A stretch of DNA of 64,000 bases, from contig OY720640.1 of assembly GCA_963169105.1 (NCBI GenBank), forward strand, positions 54,747,527 to 54,811,526. The letters run 5' to 3'. This document shows, in pieces, positions 10,378-21,066 of this stretch. The notes beneath the pieces are model-generated. The model saw only the letters and a program-made list of their open reading frames with translations, had not been told where the DNA came from and did no database searches. The DNA comes from Ceriagrion tenellum. Its lineage: Eukaryota; Arthropoda; Insecta; Odonata; Coenagrionidae. Positions within the stretch are counted from its first letter, which is position 1. Each line of letters begins with the position of its first letter. Position numbers and translations under genes: made by a program.

Positions 10378-13300
10378 TGAAGGACTTTTATCTTAAATCC
10401 AGTGACAGTGTCTTATATTCTAGGAACTCTCCTATTCGAGGCCAGTCCTTCTTCAAACGGTACGGTGATTGAGATTGTTTTTTATCAATGCTGTTTTCAA
10501 CGCTCGATGGGATTTTCTGATTGCCAATTTATACTGTCACTGGTAGTTCCTGCTCTGGATATCCCTTCGTCGTCTCGGTTTTAATGTCCTCAATAGAGCT
10601 AATGCTGGGTTTTCTCTCTTTCCGCCCTCATTTGGCCGTAACATAGGAGAGTGATAATCGCCGGAAGCAAAACAAGTGGACTGTATTTAAATTAATTTCC
10701 GGGCTCGTGCAATGCGTAACTTACCCACAGTCGTCTTCTCTGCTTTGTCGTACTCGGATGGGTTGTCAACAAGACGCTCTCTCTATAATGGCTCTTGAGC
10801 GAGTGATTCATCGCTCACGTCCCAAAAAAATAGCAATGGTACAAAACAGAAAAACCTTCCGACAGATGTCGGTTTAATAGAAAGCTACGCATTGCCCTCT
10901 AGCGGCCATTGAGCATACACATTAGTGGCGCGAATAGCTAACACTGGCCCATCTTGTTTTTGGAACCTCACACTTCGCATTCGTTGACACTTATAATTGC
11001 TTTCATCTTACATCCTCATTAATACCATGTCAATCTCTCTCCTGCCCTATCAACTATATCCAGTTATGTCGTATACTTTACTACAATGTCTTATGCTTCT
11101 CTACTATGTCTTATACTTCTCTACTTCTGTACTCTCTTCCATGTCTTATACTCTAATGCTCCTGTTGCGGATTTTTTCTCTTGGTTTTCTCTTCCTGTGG
11201 TTCTCTCCAAAGCTTTATATCTATCGCCCAAAAATTCCTTTTTGATTTTTCGTTCTGAGGCCAAACTCCACTTTAATAAAGGTGGTCTAGTTAGATGCAA
11301 GTCCTGTTTATCGTAATTTCATGAGTCAGAGCGAATTGAATAAATACATTACAAGTGCATCTGGCAACAATTACTCCATTGCTGATCGAAATTATCCTGC
11401 CTTTCTTTGATATTTTGGGAAATATTTTATTTCACGAAAAAAATAACAGGATACGCGGCTATTTATGCATTTGACCAGAACTCGAAAAGAGAACTCGTCC
11501 AGAACATTTACTTAAATACCGATAGTAAGTAAATGAGCGTAATGATTATAACTTTACGGTAATATTAATGGTTTTCATTGAAATAAGCGTAATATACCTT
11601 CTCCTGCCTATGCCATCATAGGTTTTTCGGTAGTTTTCTGGATCCTATGTCTATGGTTGAGAATATTTTTATCTTATTTTTCCGGTTTTGGAGTTAAGTT
11701 TCTCAAGTAAAAGGTGTCAAGGTGGCTTGAACAGGATAAAATTTCACACAAAATCCCGTGAAGTTTGCCCCATCTTAAATAATAACGTCCAACTTCTTCA
11801 ATGGTACTAAACTATTACCCACTTACGGAGCAAAGGAACATAAATGAAAAGAGGAGGAGGTTCTAACGCTTCGATCGCCTTTTAAATTTCAGAGTAGTTA
11901 TACGCTTTCCCATAATTTTTTTTTTTAAATTCAGAGCTCTCTATAATACTTAGTAAAAAAAGTCAACAATATCTGCGCTTGTGATTCTGTTTTAAGCATG
12001 CAATGTGAAAAAATTATCCCAATTTAAGTCTTATAGCCTTCTTGTGTTATACTTAGTCAATTATTTGCAATTTCAATGATAAAATTGGATTTTTTGTGAT
12101 TTAAATATTACAGTATGTACTTCATACTTCTATCAGCTGCTTATTTAAAATATAAAGTTAGAATATGGTCCCTTTATTGCAAAGGAGACGTTTCGCTGAA
12201 ACGCACCGTAATCAGGCGAAAATTTTTTATGGAGAAGAGAAAAATAGATACGTGCTGCATTGATCGTGTTGATGGCCAGAATGTTGGATCCGCCAAATTT
12301 TGCGTGGTATCGCCGGCTTTCAACGAGTTACAGCGCTGATTGAATCTTGTCAAGTTGATGGCGTAGAGCAACGGGGTAAAAAAAATGATGGTAATGAAAA
12401 GTCGGTAAATTTCCTTCGTTTTTCCCTTCGATTCTCATCTCGCCTCCGATGCGTTGAGGTGGTCCTGATTGAGTTTTGGGCGCTTCAACTAGGTGTGTAC
12501 GGCACTTACGGTCACTTCCTGGGCCCTCAATGAAAAAAACATTTGTTTTAAAATCAACTTTGTTTCCACATTTCGTTGTCAACGGTTGTTTTAGGCATGG
12601 AGAGTCAAGCAAAGTGGAATCAGAGGTGGAATTGATTGATTGGTTTCAATTGTTTTGCGTCACCGCTACTGCCCGTTCTGACTCTGTCGAAGCATATTGC
12701 CTTCCAAGTGGGGAACCAAATGATTTCGTCCGATTGTATAATTTCTCGTTTAAGTTTCATCAAAGTGCTGATATTTTTACAAATGAGGGATATAAAGCAG
12801 CGAAAATTAACGCTTAATGAAGTCCTCTGTGCTAAAATGACATCGTTCCTTTGTTAAGGCCATCGAATGACGATACAATGACCATTGTCATTTACTTTCA
12901 TTTTTGTTCTCCAATTTTAAAGACAGCTTTGGGCAACTATTACAGCCGGCGATTTTTGGTTTTAGCTTGTATATAATTACCTTTAACTTTTCTTGTACAA
13001 ACTGTTCCTGGTATACCATGTATTACGTTTTTGTTGGACGGCAAGTTCACTTGCGTTCTCTCAACAATCCCCGTAATGAGAACAAAAATTCCTACTTTCC
13101 ACCTTGCATTAGTGGCTATAGCGTAGACGAGATAAAAATCAGAGGGAAAAATCAGTGCTAAGACACTCTAGTAACTGTCGACCTCTTGCCTCGATTTTTA
13201 TTTTCTTTTCTCTATTCTCTCCACGATTCATGGCTGGTGCCCTAACCTCATCCTGGAAGAAGCCCCTGCAGCGGATCGTACGGTCTAATGAAAAAATTGC

Positions 13301-13751
13301 AATGCTCAAGAAAATTCCAGTCAGTTACGCCACTCGGTATTATAGGTGATATTTCATGTACCTTACGAAAGAGGCTAATAGTCCAGTGTTGGATGCGACA
13401 TTTCCTCCTTTCCACTCACCATTGTGACTTAAATCAAAACAGCGAAGCAGGACGACAGATGTGAACACATTATAATTGGTGTCATATCCGTGGTCATATC
13501 TCTTTCCCACTTTTGTCCTTTTCCAGTTCCCTCCCTTTTTCATGGCTGATGTCCTAGCATGTCCCGCTCACTCGCCCCTGCGGCAGCCCGCAGAAGAGTT
13601 TGTAGATTTTGATGCGGATGAATGTTAGTTGAGTTACCTGGAGTAGTCTCACGGGTTGGTTCTCCAGTGCCCCTTGAACTCTCTGGAATAAAGAAGGTTT
13701 TACGTTTTCTGAAGGAGTGATTCATCTTGGGAATTGGAATTACTGCATGTG
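10378..13751. other. No gene recognised
   Basis: About 3.4 kb with overlapping short frames at 12300-12860 (up to 113 codons) but no recognisable product. A local 20-base tandem repeat at 11066-11160 is listed separately. Confidence 0.4.
11066..11160. repeat. Short tandem repeat, 20-bp unit
   Basis: Three contiguous 20-base units (11066-11085, 11086-11105, 11106-11125) built on ATGTCTTATACTTCTCTACT, each with 0-3 differences. After a 15-base spacer a fourth partial unit follows at 11141-11160. It creates pyrimidine-rich open frames on the + strand that are not genes. Confidence 0.75.
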
Positions 13752-14059
13752 GATTGGATTGGATATTTGGGGAGGCGACCGACGGCTGAGGTCATTTGCG
13801 CCATAGGGGATAGGTAAGGAAGGAAGGGTGGATAGAAACCCAGCGTCGGCATTAGCCTGCTCTTAACGAAAGGCGCCAAGGGGACCACGGCTTAACGTCT
13901 CATCCGACAGACGGAGTACTCCACTTGAAGTGCCCTCCACAAGACACTCAAGTAGGGATCGGGTTCCTCTGAAAAACATCCGCCACTGCAGGGATTTGAA
14001 CCCTGGCCGCCCGTGTGGTAGGCGAGTACTCTAACCACCACACCAACCCGATCCCCATA
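13752..14059 (-). mobile_element. tRNA-derived SINE flanked by target-site duplication
   Basis: On the minus strand it starts near 14058 with a tRNA-Val-like head. The A-box region reads GTGGTGGTTAGAGTACTCGCC, there is a CCACAC anticodon-like loop, and a clean B box GGTTCAAATCC lies near 13990-14000. A body follows, with the segment GGATGAGACGTTAAGCC near 13890-13910, ending in ATCCAATCCAATCC repeats at about 13752-13765. The flanks TACTGCATGTG (13741-13751) and TACTGCTTGTG (14060-14070) match at 10 of 11 bases, consistent with a target-site duplication. The insertion looks complete and comparatively intact. Confidence 0.85.
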
Positions 14060-16639
14060 CTGCTTGTGTAGCACGAGTTATTGCTATAAGTAAGTTTTCA
14101 TTATTAATTGCCTAGTGCATAATTTTAGGTAAAAACTACAATCTTTTCAATGGTGTATACGATTTTTAGAGGTCTTTTGAGGAGTACGTCTAATATGTTC
14201 TTACTATGTTGTAATTGCTTGAAATATGTGCCTAAGCTAAAGCAATAATTCTTTTCTTTTTTCAGGTAAGCCGCGTTCATGGTATTCTTTGGACGACGGG
14301 AATTTCCATGGCTACTTATTTTGTGGTAATGTATTCTTTATTTGAATTTATGGCCAGTGGTTTATTTCTACTCATTTATTTAATGCTCTATTAGCTGAAA
14401 GCATATGAGTTGGTTCGTATGAAGAGCAAACAGCGTTTTGATGCTTATTTAATTATATCATCCCCTGTCCTGGTATTAGTTTCGCTATACCGTGGGTTTT
14501 CATTTCTATTTTCAAGAGGTGCTTGAACTGCTCATTCACTAGCACGGTTTTTTATTAGTTAACTTGTATTAATCTTAGAGCGTGTATCGTGAATAAATTC
14601 TCTTTACGAGCGAAATCAAGCGTATTGAATTTCAGGTCTTTTGTGTCATTATATTTTAGCGCTTCCACGGGTTGGGGCTGGTAACAAGCGAATCTAGCGG
14701 AATAGGCTTTATTTCATTTTCTCATAACCCATCGTTGAAGCTTATTGTAAAACTTTGTGTGGTTCAGAAACTCTTTTATAACGGAAGAGAGGTGCTCTTA
14801 TGCAGGAGGGTTTTAAAGTGCAGGCGTGGAGGAGTTTTGAAAGAGGATGCAGGGTGGTGAGAAAAAAAGTATCGCAAGGTGAGCAAATATAGTTAAAATA
14901 AATTATTAGACACGATTGTTCGTGAACCTATTCATCATTTTTTATTTTTTAAATTTTCAAACCGAAGTATGATAATCTATAACAATGAATATTAAAATAC
15001 CAAAATACCAAAAGAGGCCGAGACTGGTATTGCAAATAAAACAAGATTAAATCTACGACATTGGCGTTTATAAGATTCGCGCATTTTGGCGCTGCAAAAC
15101 AATGTTGGTTAGAATTATAAAAAAAGTTTCGTCGTGGATGTTGTGTCTTTGATGAGTTGAATGATAAGAAATACAATAGTGTTAAAAGAGATTTACGACT
15201 GGAAAAGTGTTGTTGAGGGAACTGTTGAAGAAAACTGCCTACTCTCGAGAAAATTTTGGTTGGGTACCTGTACACAGTGGAAATGTAAGCAGGATTTCCC
15301 ATGTCGGCAAAAGAGCGTGAAATTTTTGAAAAAGATATGGTTTATTTGACATATTTTTTTAACCATCTGTGTTTCAAATGTGTCTAAGTACAATATAGGT
15401 ATCGCCTTGCGTGCATACATGGCCGGTTGGCTTCACTACTTATTTACTTTTTGCGTGAAGTATAACTAACATCTAATACACAACATGATTAGTAATTTCA
15501 ACTTAATGGAGAGCGCTATTGCACAAAAATACCCATAATACATCATTCTGAAGCTGCCCATAGACTTTCCTTAAGAAGTGAGTTTTAAGAGATACTACAA
15601 AATGTGTGGATATTGTTCCTTTTTGGTCTGGAAAAAGTGGAAATTGTATGAGTATTTTTATTATTGGACACTGCGTAAATAATGACGTTATCTTTACGTA
15701 TAAAATAAATAAATTTAGAATCCATTATGAATTTACTTGCAAGTACTTCCCGTTTTCATCTCAGTGGAAATTTATCCGTTCCGCATGCCTACCCGTCCAC
15801 CGGTTTTGCGTCCTCCACGGGAAAAAACCGTGTGCGTTATCTATTCTTCCGAGGCTCCAGCGTGTAGCTGGTTTTGGGGATCGTATGTCGACTGCCCAAG
15901 GGGAGGGGGGAGGAGGCGAGGTGGGCTGCGTGGCGGAGTGGGTGAAGGAAGGGATTCAAAACGAGAAATCCGAGGCTAAATCAAACTTGTCTCTCCATTT
16001 CACCCGCCCGTCAAACCCGTGGCGCCCCGCTGGACGGGAAGCGTGAAAAACTATTGCCGTTAAGGGTTTGAGGGGGGGAAGGGAGACGGAGAGAGGGAGA
16101 AACGATTTTGATAAATTTAATTTCCACGAATTTGAGAACGAGCCGTTATTCCGAATAAAAATTAAAAAAAATAAAAATCTCCTTTTGCGTCATGCTTTGG
16201 CTGGGGTGGATCGAGTTTGGGGCGTGAGTCGTATGGGCGGTGAGAGGGGTGGAGGTGGGGGGGGGGAGGGATGAAACTACACGGGTGTTTGGTTCGGGAA
16301 TTGCAAGTTTGTCCTTACTTCTGTTCTTTTCATTGTATTCTGAGTCTGCACCGTACGAAATGGCGCTTCAGATGGGGGGGAAAGTTGTGATGAATATGGA
16401 ATTGATGAAAGGGTTCTCTGAAATGGAATCCGGACGGAGGTGGAAGAAGAATGATACCAAATGAGTCTCGTTTGAACGGAGAATCGTCCGAAGGGGATTA
16501 AATGTGGAGAATGTGTTGCATAGAGACCGATTCATAAATTTGATCACATGATCAAGCATCATCAATTCCTTTAAATTTAATCATTACGTTTGATTTTTCT
16601 TAATAGTCACATTAACATATTATAATAATTATTATAAAA
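14060..16639. other. No gene; contains G-rich purine tract
   Basis: No supported gene. The block 15890-16290 is strongly G-rich on the + strand (runs such as GGGGAGGGGGGAGG and GGTGGGGGGGGGAGGG). That explains the 146-codon frame at 15606-16046, which ends in low-complexity sequence. The tract could form G-quadruplexes. Confidence 0.4.
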
Positions 16640-16839
16640 AGCAAAATAGTGTCATTTGTAAATGCTGCGATTGGAAATTTGTCAATTTCGTCGTTATATA
16701 AACGACGAAGTTGGGTCTATCTACCGCGCCAGTGGCTTTGTAAGCATAACTATCGTCTCATGTGCCACAATGTAGACTTAAGGCGTGAACATCTGGTTCG
16801 GATAAACCCCCCTCGAAATTTGCCCTGAAGGAAGAAGGC

Positions 16840-17060
16840 TTGGTGGTGTAACGGGGTCACACAAAAACATGGGAACAACACACCTCACTGACATTTGGGA
16901 GATTCTGGTTCAATTCCTGGTCAAGTCAATGATGATATTTTCATGGCGAATTTCAACCCTTGTTGTATATGCCACCCCTGCGAGTGGCTTCGTACCGTAT
17001 CATTTGCAAATGCAATGATTGGAAATTCCTCTGCGGCATAGAGGATCTGCCTGTCTGTCG
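16840..17060 (+). mobile_element. Degenerate tRNA-derived SINE-like unit
   Basis: GGCTTGGTGGTGTAACGGGG near 16838 resembles an A box, and TTCTGGTTCAATTCCTGG near 16903-16920 contains a B box (GGTTCAATTCC). The downstream body includes GCAATGATTGGAAATTCCTCTGCGG near 17012, a segment partly repeated near 16660-16690, 44364 and 52400. This suggests related copies of one SINE family. Confidence 0.5.
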
Positions 17061-17289
17061 GTCTCTTTATGATTGTAAATTCTCTTCCTATTAGGAAAAA
17101 CATGTTCTGAGTTCATTTTGTTCGCCTGAATTGTTTTATCTTTCGCATATTTAAATAAGAAATACTTGTCGCACAAAGGTATTACGAGCGCCGCGAACGA
17201 AAAAAAATGTAATAAGGATTTTTATTCTTACATGCAAATTTTGTTAAATATTCGATTTCGCAACGTGTAATTTGGAAATCACAAAAAGT

Positions 17290-17595
17290 TCAATTGTGTT
17301 TTTTTTCAAGTCAATCGACTTGGGATATTTCCCTCTACTTTTCTATTGATTACATTCTTTACGAAAAACATTTTATCAATGAGTGTCTCCAATCAGGTTT
17401 TTTACTGTTTGTACTTGTACATGGTTCTTTACTCATCTACTCTTCTTTAAATTTCTTCATATCTCGTGTAATCCGTCCATTTTATCTTGAGCATTCTCTA
17501 AAACCAGATCTCGAAAACTTATCATCATTCAATTATGTATCATTCGTTTATGAGTATACTCCGTACACTGTTATAATTCGAAATATTGATGAGAC
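17290..17595 (-). mobile_element. Decayed non-LTR reverse transcriptase C-terminus
   Basis: The minus strand reads, across stops, RMLKIKWTDYTRYEEI then RRVDE, then 'IDKM-FVKNVINRKVEG'. These match the 'RRMLKI.WTD...NEEVL.R..E' and '..NIIEGK.EG' blocks of insect LINE C-termini. It is collinear with the second copy at 18180-18450, so either two insertions or a local duplication. Confidence 0.65.
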
Positions 17596-18179
17596 CACCC
17601 GCGCACCGAAGTGTTATTGTACTTGATGTGCACCGTCTGTGGTCGTTAAGCTTACGTTTCTCAAAAAGCAGCGCACATGCCATCTAGCATTCTCCGGATT
17701 GTGCGCGGACCTCCTCAAGTGCCTCCTGTCCGTACCAGGACCACTTATTAGAAGAAACTCTTATCCATCCGCGATAGCCTAGCTTGCCAAGTTCAACCGT
17801 GTGACTTCTGTTTTGATCGCTTGTGAGCTCTGCAGCATTCACTAGAAACTTAAAAAGGTCCGGTTTAGTCCGACTAGCTACTTAAATAAGACAGATAGAA
17901 AGATAGCCCGATTCATAGCCGTGTTTCCACCCAGAGGACCCTGCGATAGAAGGTAGTTTCAGCGAGACGTTTCTCTCGAGACCATCTTTGGAATTTAAAA
18001 AAATAATTTGCAATTTATTTTTTTAATTTAAGCAGCTATAAGAAGCTAGATATAAGTGCTCGAACATGAATAACTTCTATTTTGTGATTTCTTTCTCCGT
18101 AATAATGTGGCGTCAATGAGGCTTAACTTGACTCATTTTTTTCACACTGTGCCCTGAAAATGCCTTTCAAACCAAATGT

Positions 18180-18450
18180 TTTTTTGGCCTTCCTCTTCCC
18201 TCTACCTTTCTTTCGATTATATTCTTTATGAATTCGTTTTATCTATGAGTATCTCCAATCCACTTCGTTCCTGTTTGTTGTTCTACATTATCTTTTACTC
18301 TTCTATTCTTCTTAAAATTTCTTGATTTCTCGCTGTATTCGTCCATTTCATCTTCAGCATTCTCCAACGACAGGTTTTGAAAGCTCCTAATCATTCCTGA
18401 GCTCCATATTTCCGTCCCATTGAGTAAGTACACCAAGAAAGTCACGGGTG
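18180..18450 (-). mobile_element. Decayed non-LTR reverse transcriptase C-terminus, second copy
   Basis: The minus strand contains NGTEIWSSGMIRSFQ (the 'YG.E.WTL' block), a RMLKMKWT-like block in another frame, and KNIIERKVEGRGRPKK near 18185-18235, the very typical '..IIEGK.EG.RGRGRP' block. The DNA aligns with 17290-17595 in the same orientation, with substantial divergence. Confidence 0.7.
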
Positions 18451-20012
18451 ACTTTGGTGGAAGAGGCTATGATGAGGAGTACTGTTGGGGGTCTGTACTA
18501 TATGAAGTCGTATATACAATAATTCATAAGTGTAGGAGAAGCAAAAGCTGTTTGTAAGAATTTGGCACTGTGGAGGATATTATGAAAAGGTTGCTCGTTC
18601 TATAATGCTATCGTCAATGACTTAATTCTTTGAATTTACAGGCTATAAAATGAGAGGGATGTGCATGTTTATATCTTTAAGAGTAGTGAGGTAAGGGGTT
18701 GATGTTTCAACTACGTTAAAAAGAGGAGATATTTGGCTACATTAGGAGGTGAAGTTCATCTTGAGAAGTGGTACTTTTCTCGAACTGCTCTAAGTTCCTC
18801 TGTTCTTTAAATCGAGTACGTTCATCCTCCCTTTATGTTAACACTCCGCTGGTTAGTGCCACGAAGTTATACGATACGTATATTTAGGCCTCCATGCTAA
18901 TCCCACCACTTGGCATGTCTTTCCATTCTGTGCCCCCCAACCCTCCCTTCCTGGTCCCGGCCGGGATACATATATATTTTTATTTATTTTAAAAATCTCT
19001 CACCCTTTCTCCCACTCTTATTTTTTTGCATCTCGTCGACACATGAGTCAGGGAATTTGCTCGGCTGCCAATCATCAATCGATGTTTTTCAACCGTTCGG
19101 CGACTGACGCAAGTTTCGGCCATAAATCTTTCCCTCCCCCCCCCCCTCCGAAAAACAGTCATCGTATGAGGCTGGAATCCGTAGGCCATCGATTTGGTTG
19201 TATTTTGTTTCTTTTATTTCGTGCGGGTGGACCGTGGACGGGACCGTGAAAGATGGATAGGCGTGCGAATAGTTTCAATTGGAAATCTCACCTATTTTTG
19301 AACGGAGATGTCCACCCTCATTTTTTTTAGTTGAGTCGAAACATGTTTCAAAATAGTGGCAGTTGTGAGAGTCCGTTCCAATATAATTTTCTTCCAATTA
19401 TTCTATTGTGATGTGGAGTTGTCCAAACTTCGTTCAAAAGAGGCGTTGATGCGAAGTGGAAGTTAAGTAATGGGAAATCTTTAAATAACTACTGGGTTGA
19501 TAGATAGGAACATGATTGAAGAAAGAAAGAAATGATGAGGATGGCATTTACGTCTAAAACTTCGAAATGGCGTGTAAATCCCGTTAAGGATGTGTAGGTA
19601 ATTCCACATTGCGTTGACACCCAGTTCTCATTAGAACTTCACACGCCACTCCGACCGCTAAGCGACGACCGGAAAGCAGTCCAATGAACAACTACAGGTC
19701 AAAGGAGATACCGATGGAGTTTGCAAACATTTTTAAGTGAAGAGCCAAGGTTAACATTCTACTACTGATTTGTACTACTAATAATACTAAATGATGAACA
19801 CTGCGAGATAAAAAATTACGCAGTTGATAAAATCAAGCGTGACATTTCGAGCGGAATAAGACAATGATAGTAATGATGAGAATTTAATAAAAACAGATTT
19901 TAAGTTAAGTCTACCTAATGAAATTCATTCTCGTGTTCATACCTTAACAGTCGAGCTGGTTTGTAAAAATTACAGCTATTTAAACATAAAACATCATTCC
20001 ATTAACTGTCAA
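18451..20012. other. No gene recognised
   Basis: Includes a C-rich run near 19131-19147 and an AT run near 18968-19000, with short frames only. No supported features. Confidence 0.4.
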
Positions 20013-20110
20013 AAACCTTCCAACCAGCTGGTGGAATGCATTCGAGAATGAATGAATTATTCCATGCGGGCGTTAGAAACTAAAAATCAAAGAAAAAATT
20101 GAAAAAGCAG
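20013..20110 (+). mobile_element. Solitary LINE 3' tail with hairpin
   Basis: CCTTCCAACCAGCTGGTGG, then AATGCATTCGAGAATGAATG, matches the 3' ends of the LINE fragments at 34590-34665 and 39305-39355, including the hairpin ACCAG/CTGGT and the following 'TTAGAAACTAAAA' segment. No reverse-transcriptase remnant precedes it, so this is an extremely 5'-truncated or decayed copy. Confidence 0.5.
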
Positions 20111-20502
20111 AATACAAAATTTAATTATAGGGAATCTGAAAACCGAAATAGCACCGGAGAAAATATGAAGTTAAAGGAGAGAGGAAGGCACTATTTGCAA
20201 ATGGCTGAAATAAGCGATATTAAATAGCATGAGGTTAACCATCAGCTCACACACCAATCGCCCACTGCACCGTAAACCAACTCACATTGGTGATGCTACT
20301 TGAGGGTCAATGTTGTAAAGTCTACATTGATCTCAACTCTTACATTTTTAAAAGTTGTTTTCGTCCCCTACCATTATTGCATCTGAACGTTGCTAAAGGA
20401 TATACTGAGAATCGTTCAAATTGTATTATCTATAAAAGTGGATGAATCGTTGCAGTTTATTTGAATATAATTTGAACTATAACTTTCTCGGCCAATGATA
20501 TA

Positions 20503-21066
20503 GATATTATAATAAGATTGTTGAAAATGTTATCATTAATATATTTAACTCACATCCAACGTTTCACCAACTATTTTGGCATCTTCAGGGCTTTTTAACG
20601 CCAAACAAGGATATGTACACTCAGGTAATTATACAAATATTAGTGCATAAGTTGATGAAACGAAAATTTACCTATCATTGAGCTTACTGTTGAACAGTAA
20701 CGAAGTAAATAACGACTCCAAGCAACCAACAATTAAAGTAGCATAAACCATTACAAATTTTGCAAAAAAATACAAATCAATAAATAAATAGAGATAAAAT
20801 TAATAATTTACAATTTCAACGCATAAAACAAATATAAAATCAAAGTTAACATTAGCATTGATATTATTTGTATTTTATTAAAAAAACAGAATTCAATTAG
20901 GGTTCATCCCACCAACCCCTTATAAATTCTATTTGTATAATTACCTGACTATGTCTCCTTGTTTTGTGTCACAAAGCCCTGAAGATGCCAAAATATTTGG
21001 TGAAACGCTGTCTGTGAGTTAAATATATTATTGACCAAATATTCAAGAATCTTATTATTATTATAG
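20503..21066. mobile_element. Element with 138-bp inverted repeats and hammerhead-like cores
   Basis: The left arm 20503-20640 and right arm 20929-21066 are reverse complements at high identity, spanning TATTATAATAAG, TATATTTAACTCAC, TTTTGGCATCTTCAGGGCTTT and GGTAATTATACAAATA. The roughly 290-base interior is AT-rich and non-coding. Both arms contain CTGAAGA (minus 20588-20582, plus 20979-20985), T, a hairpin GCCAAA..TTTGG and GAAAC (minus 20565-20561, plus 21002-21006). The right arm then has GTC at 21010-21012. The arrangement recalls Penelope-like elements inserted as inverted partial copies. Confidence 0.8.

Noticed and set aside
11066..11160. CRISPR-like repeat array
   Set aside because: Contiguous 20-base tandem units without spacers in a eukaryotic sequence; simple tandem repeat.
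14250..14290. Pyrimidine tract plus CAGGTAAG as splice sites
   Set aside because: Acceptor and donor coincide on the same AG/GT with no coding frame around them; chance match.
15606..16046. 146-codon + frame
   Set aside because: Composed partly of a G-rich low-complexity tract; no domain, no splice or promoter support.
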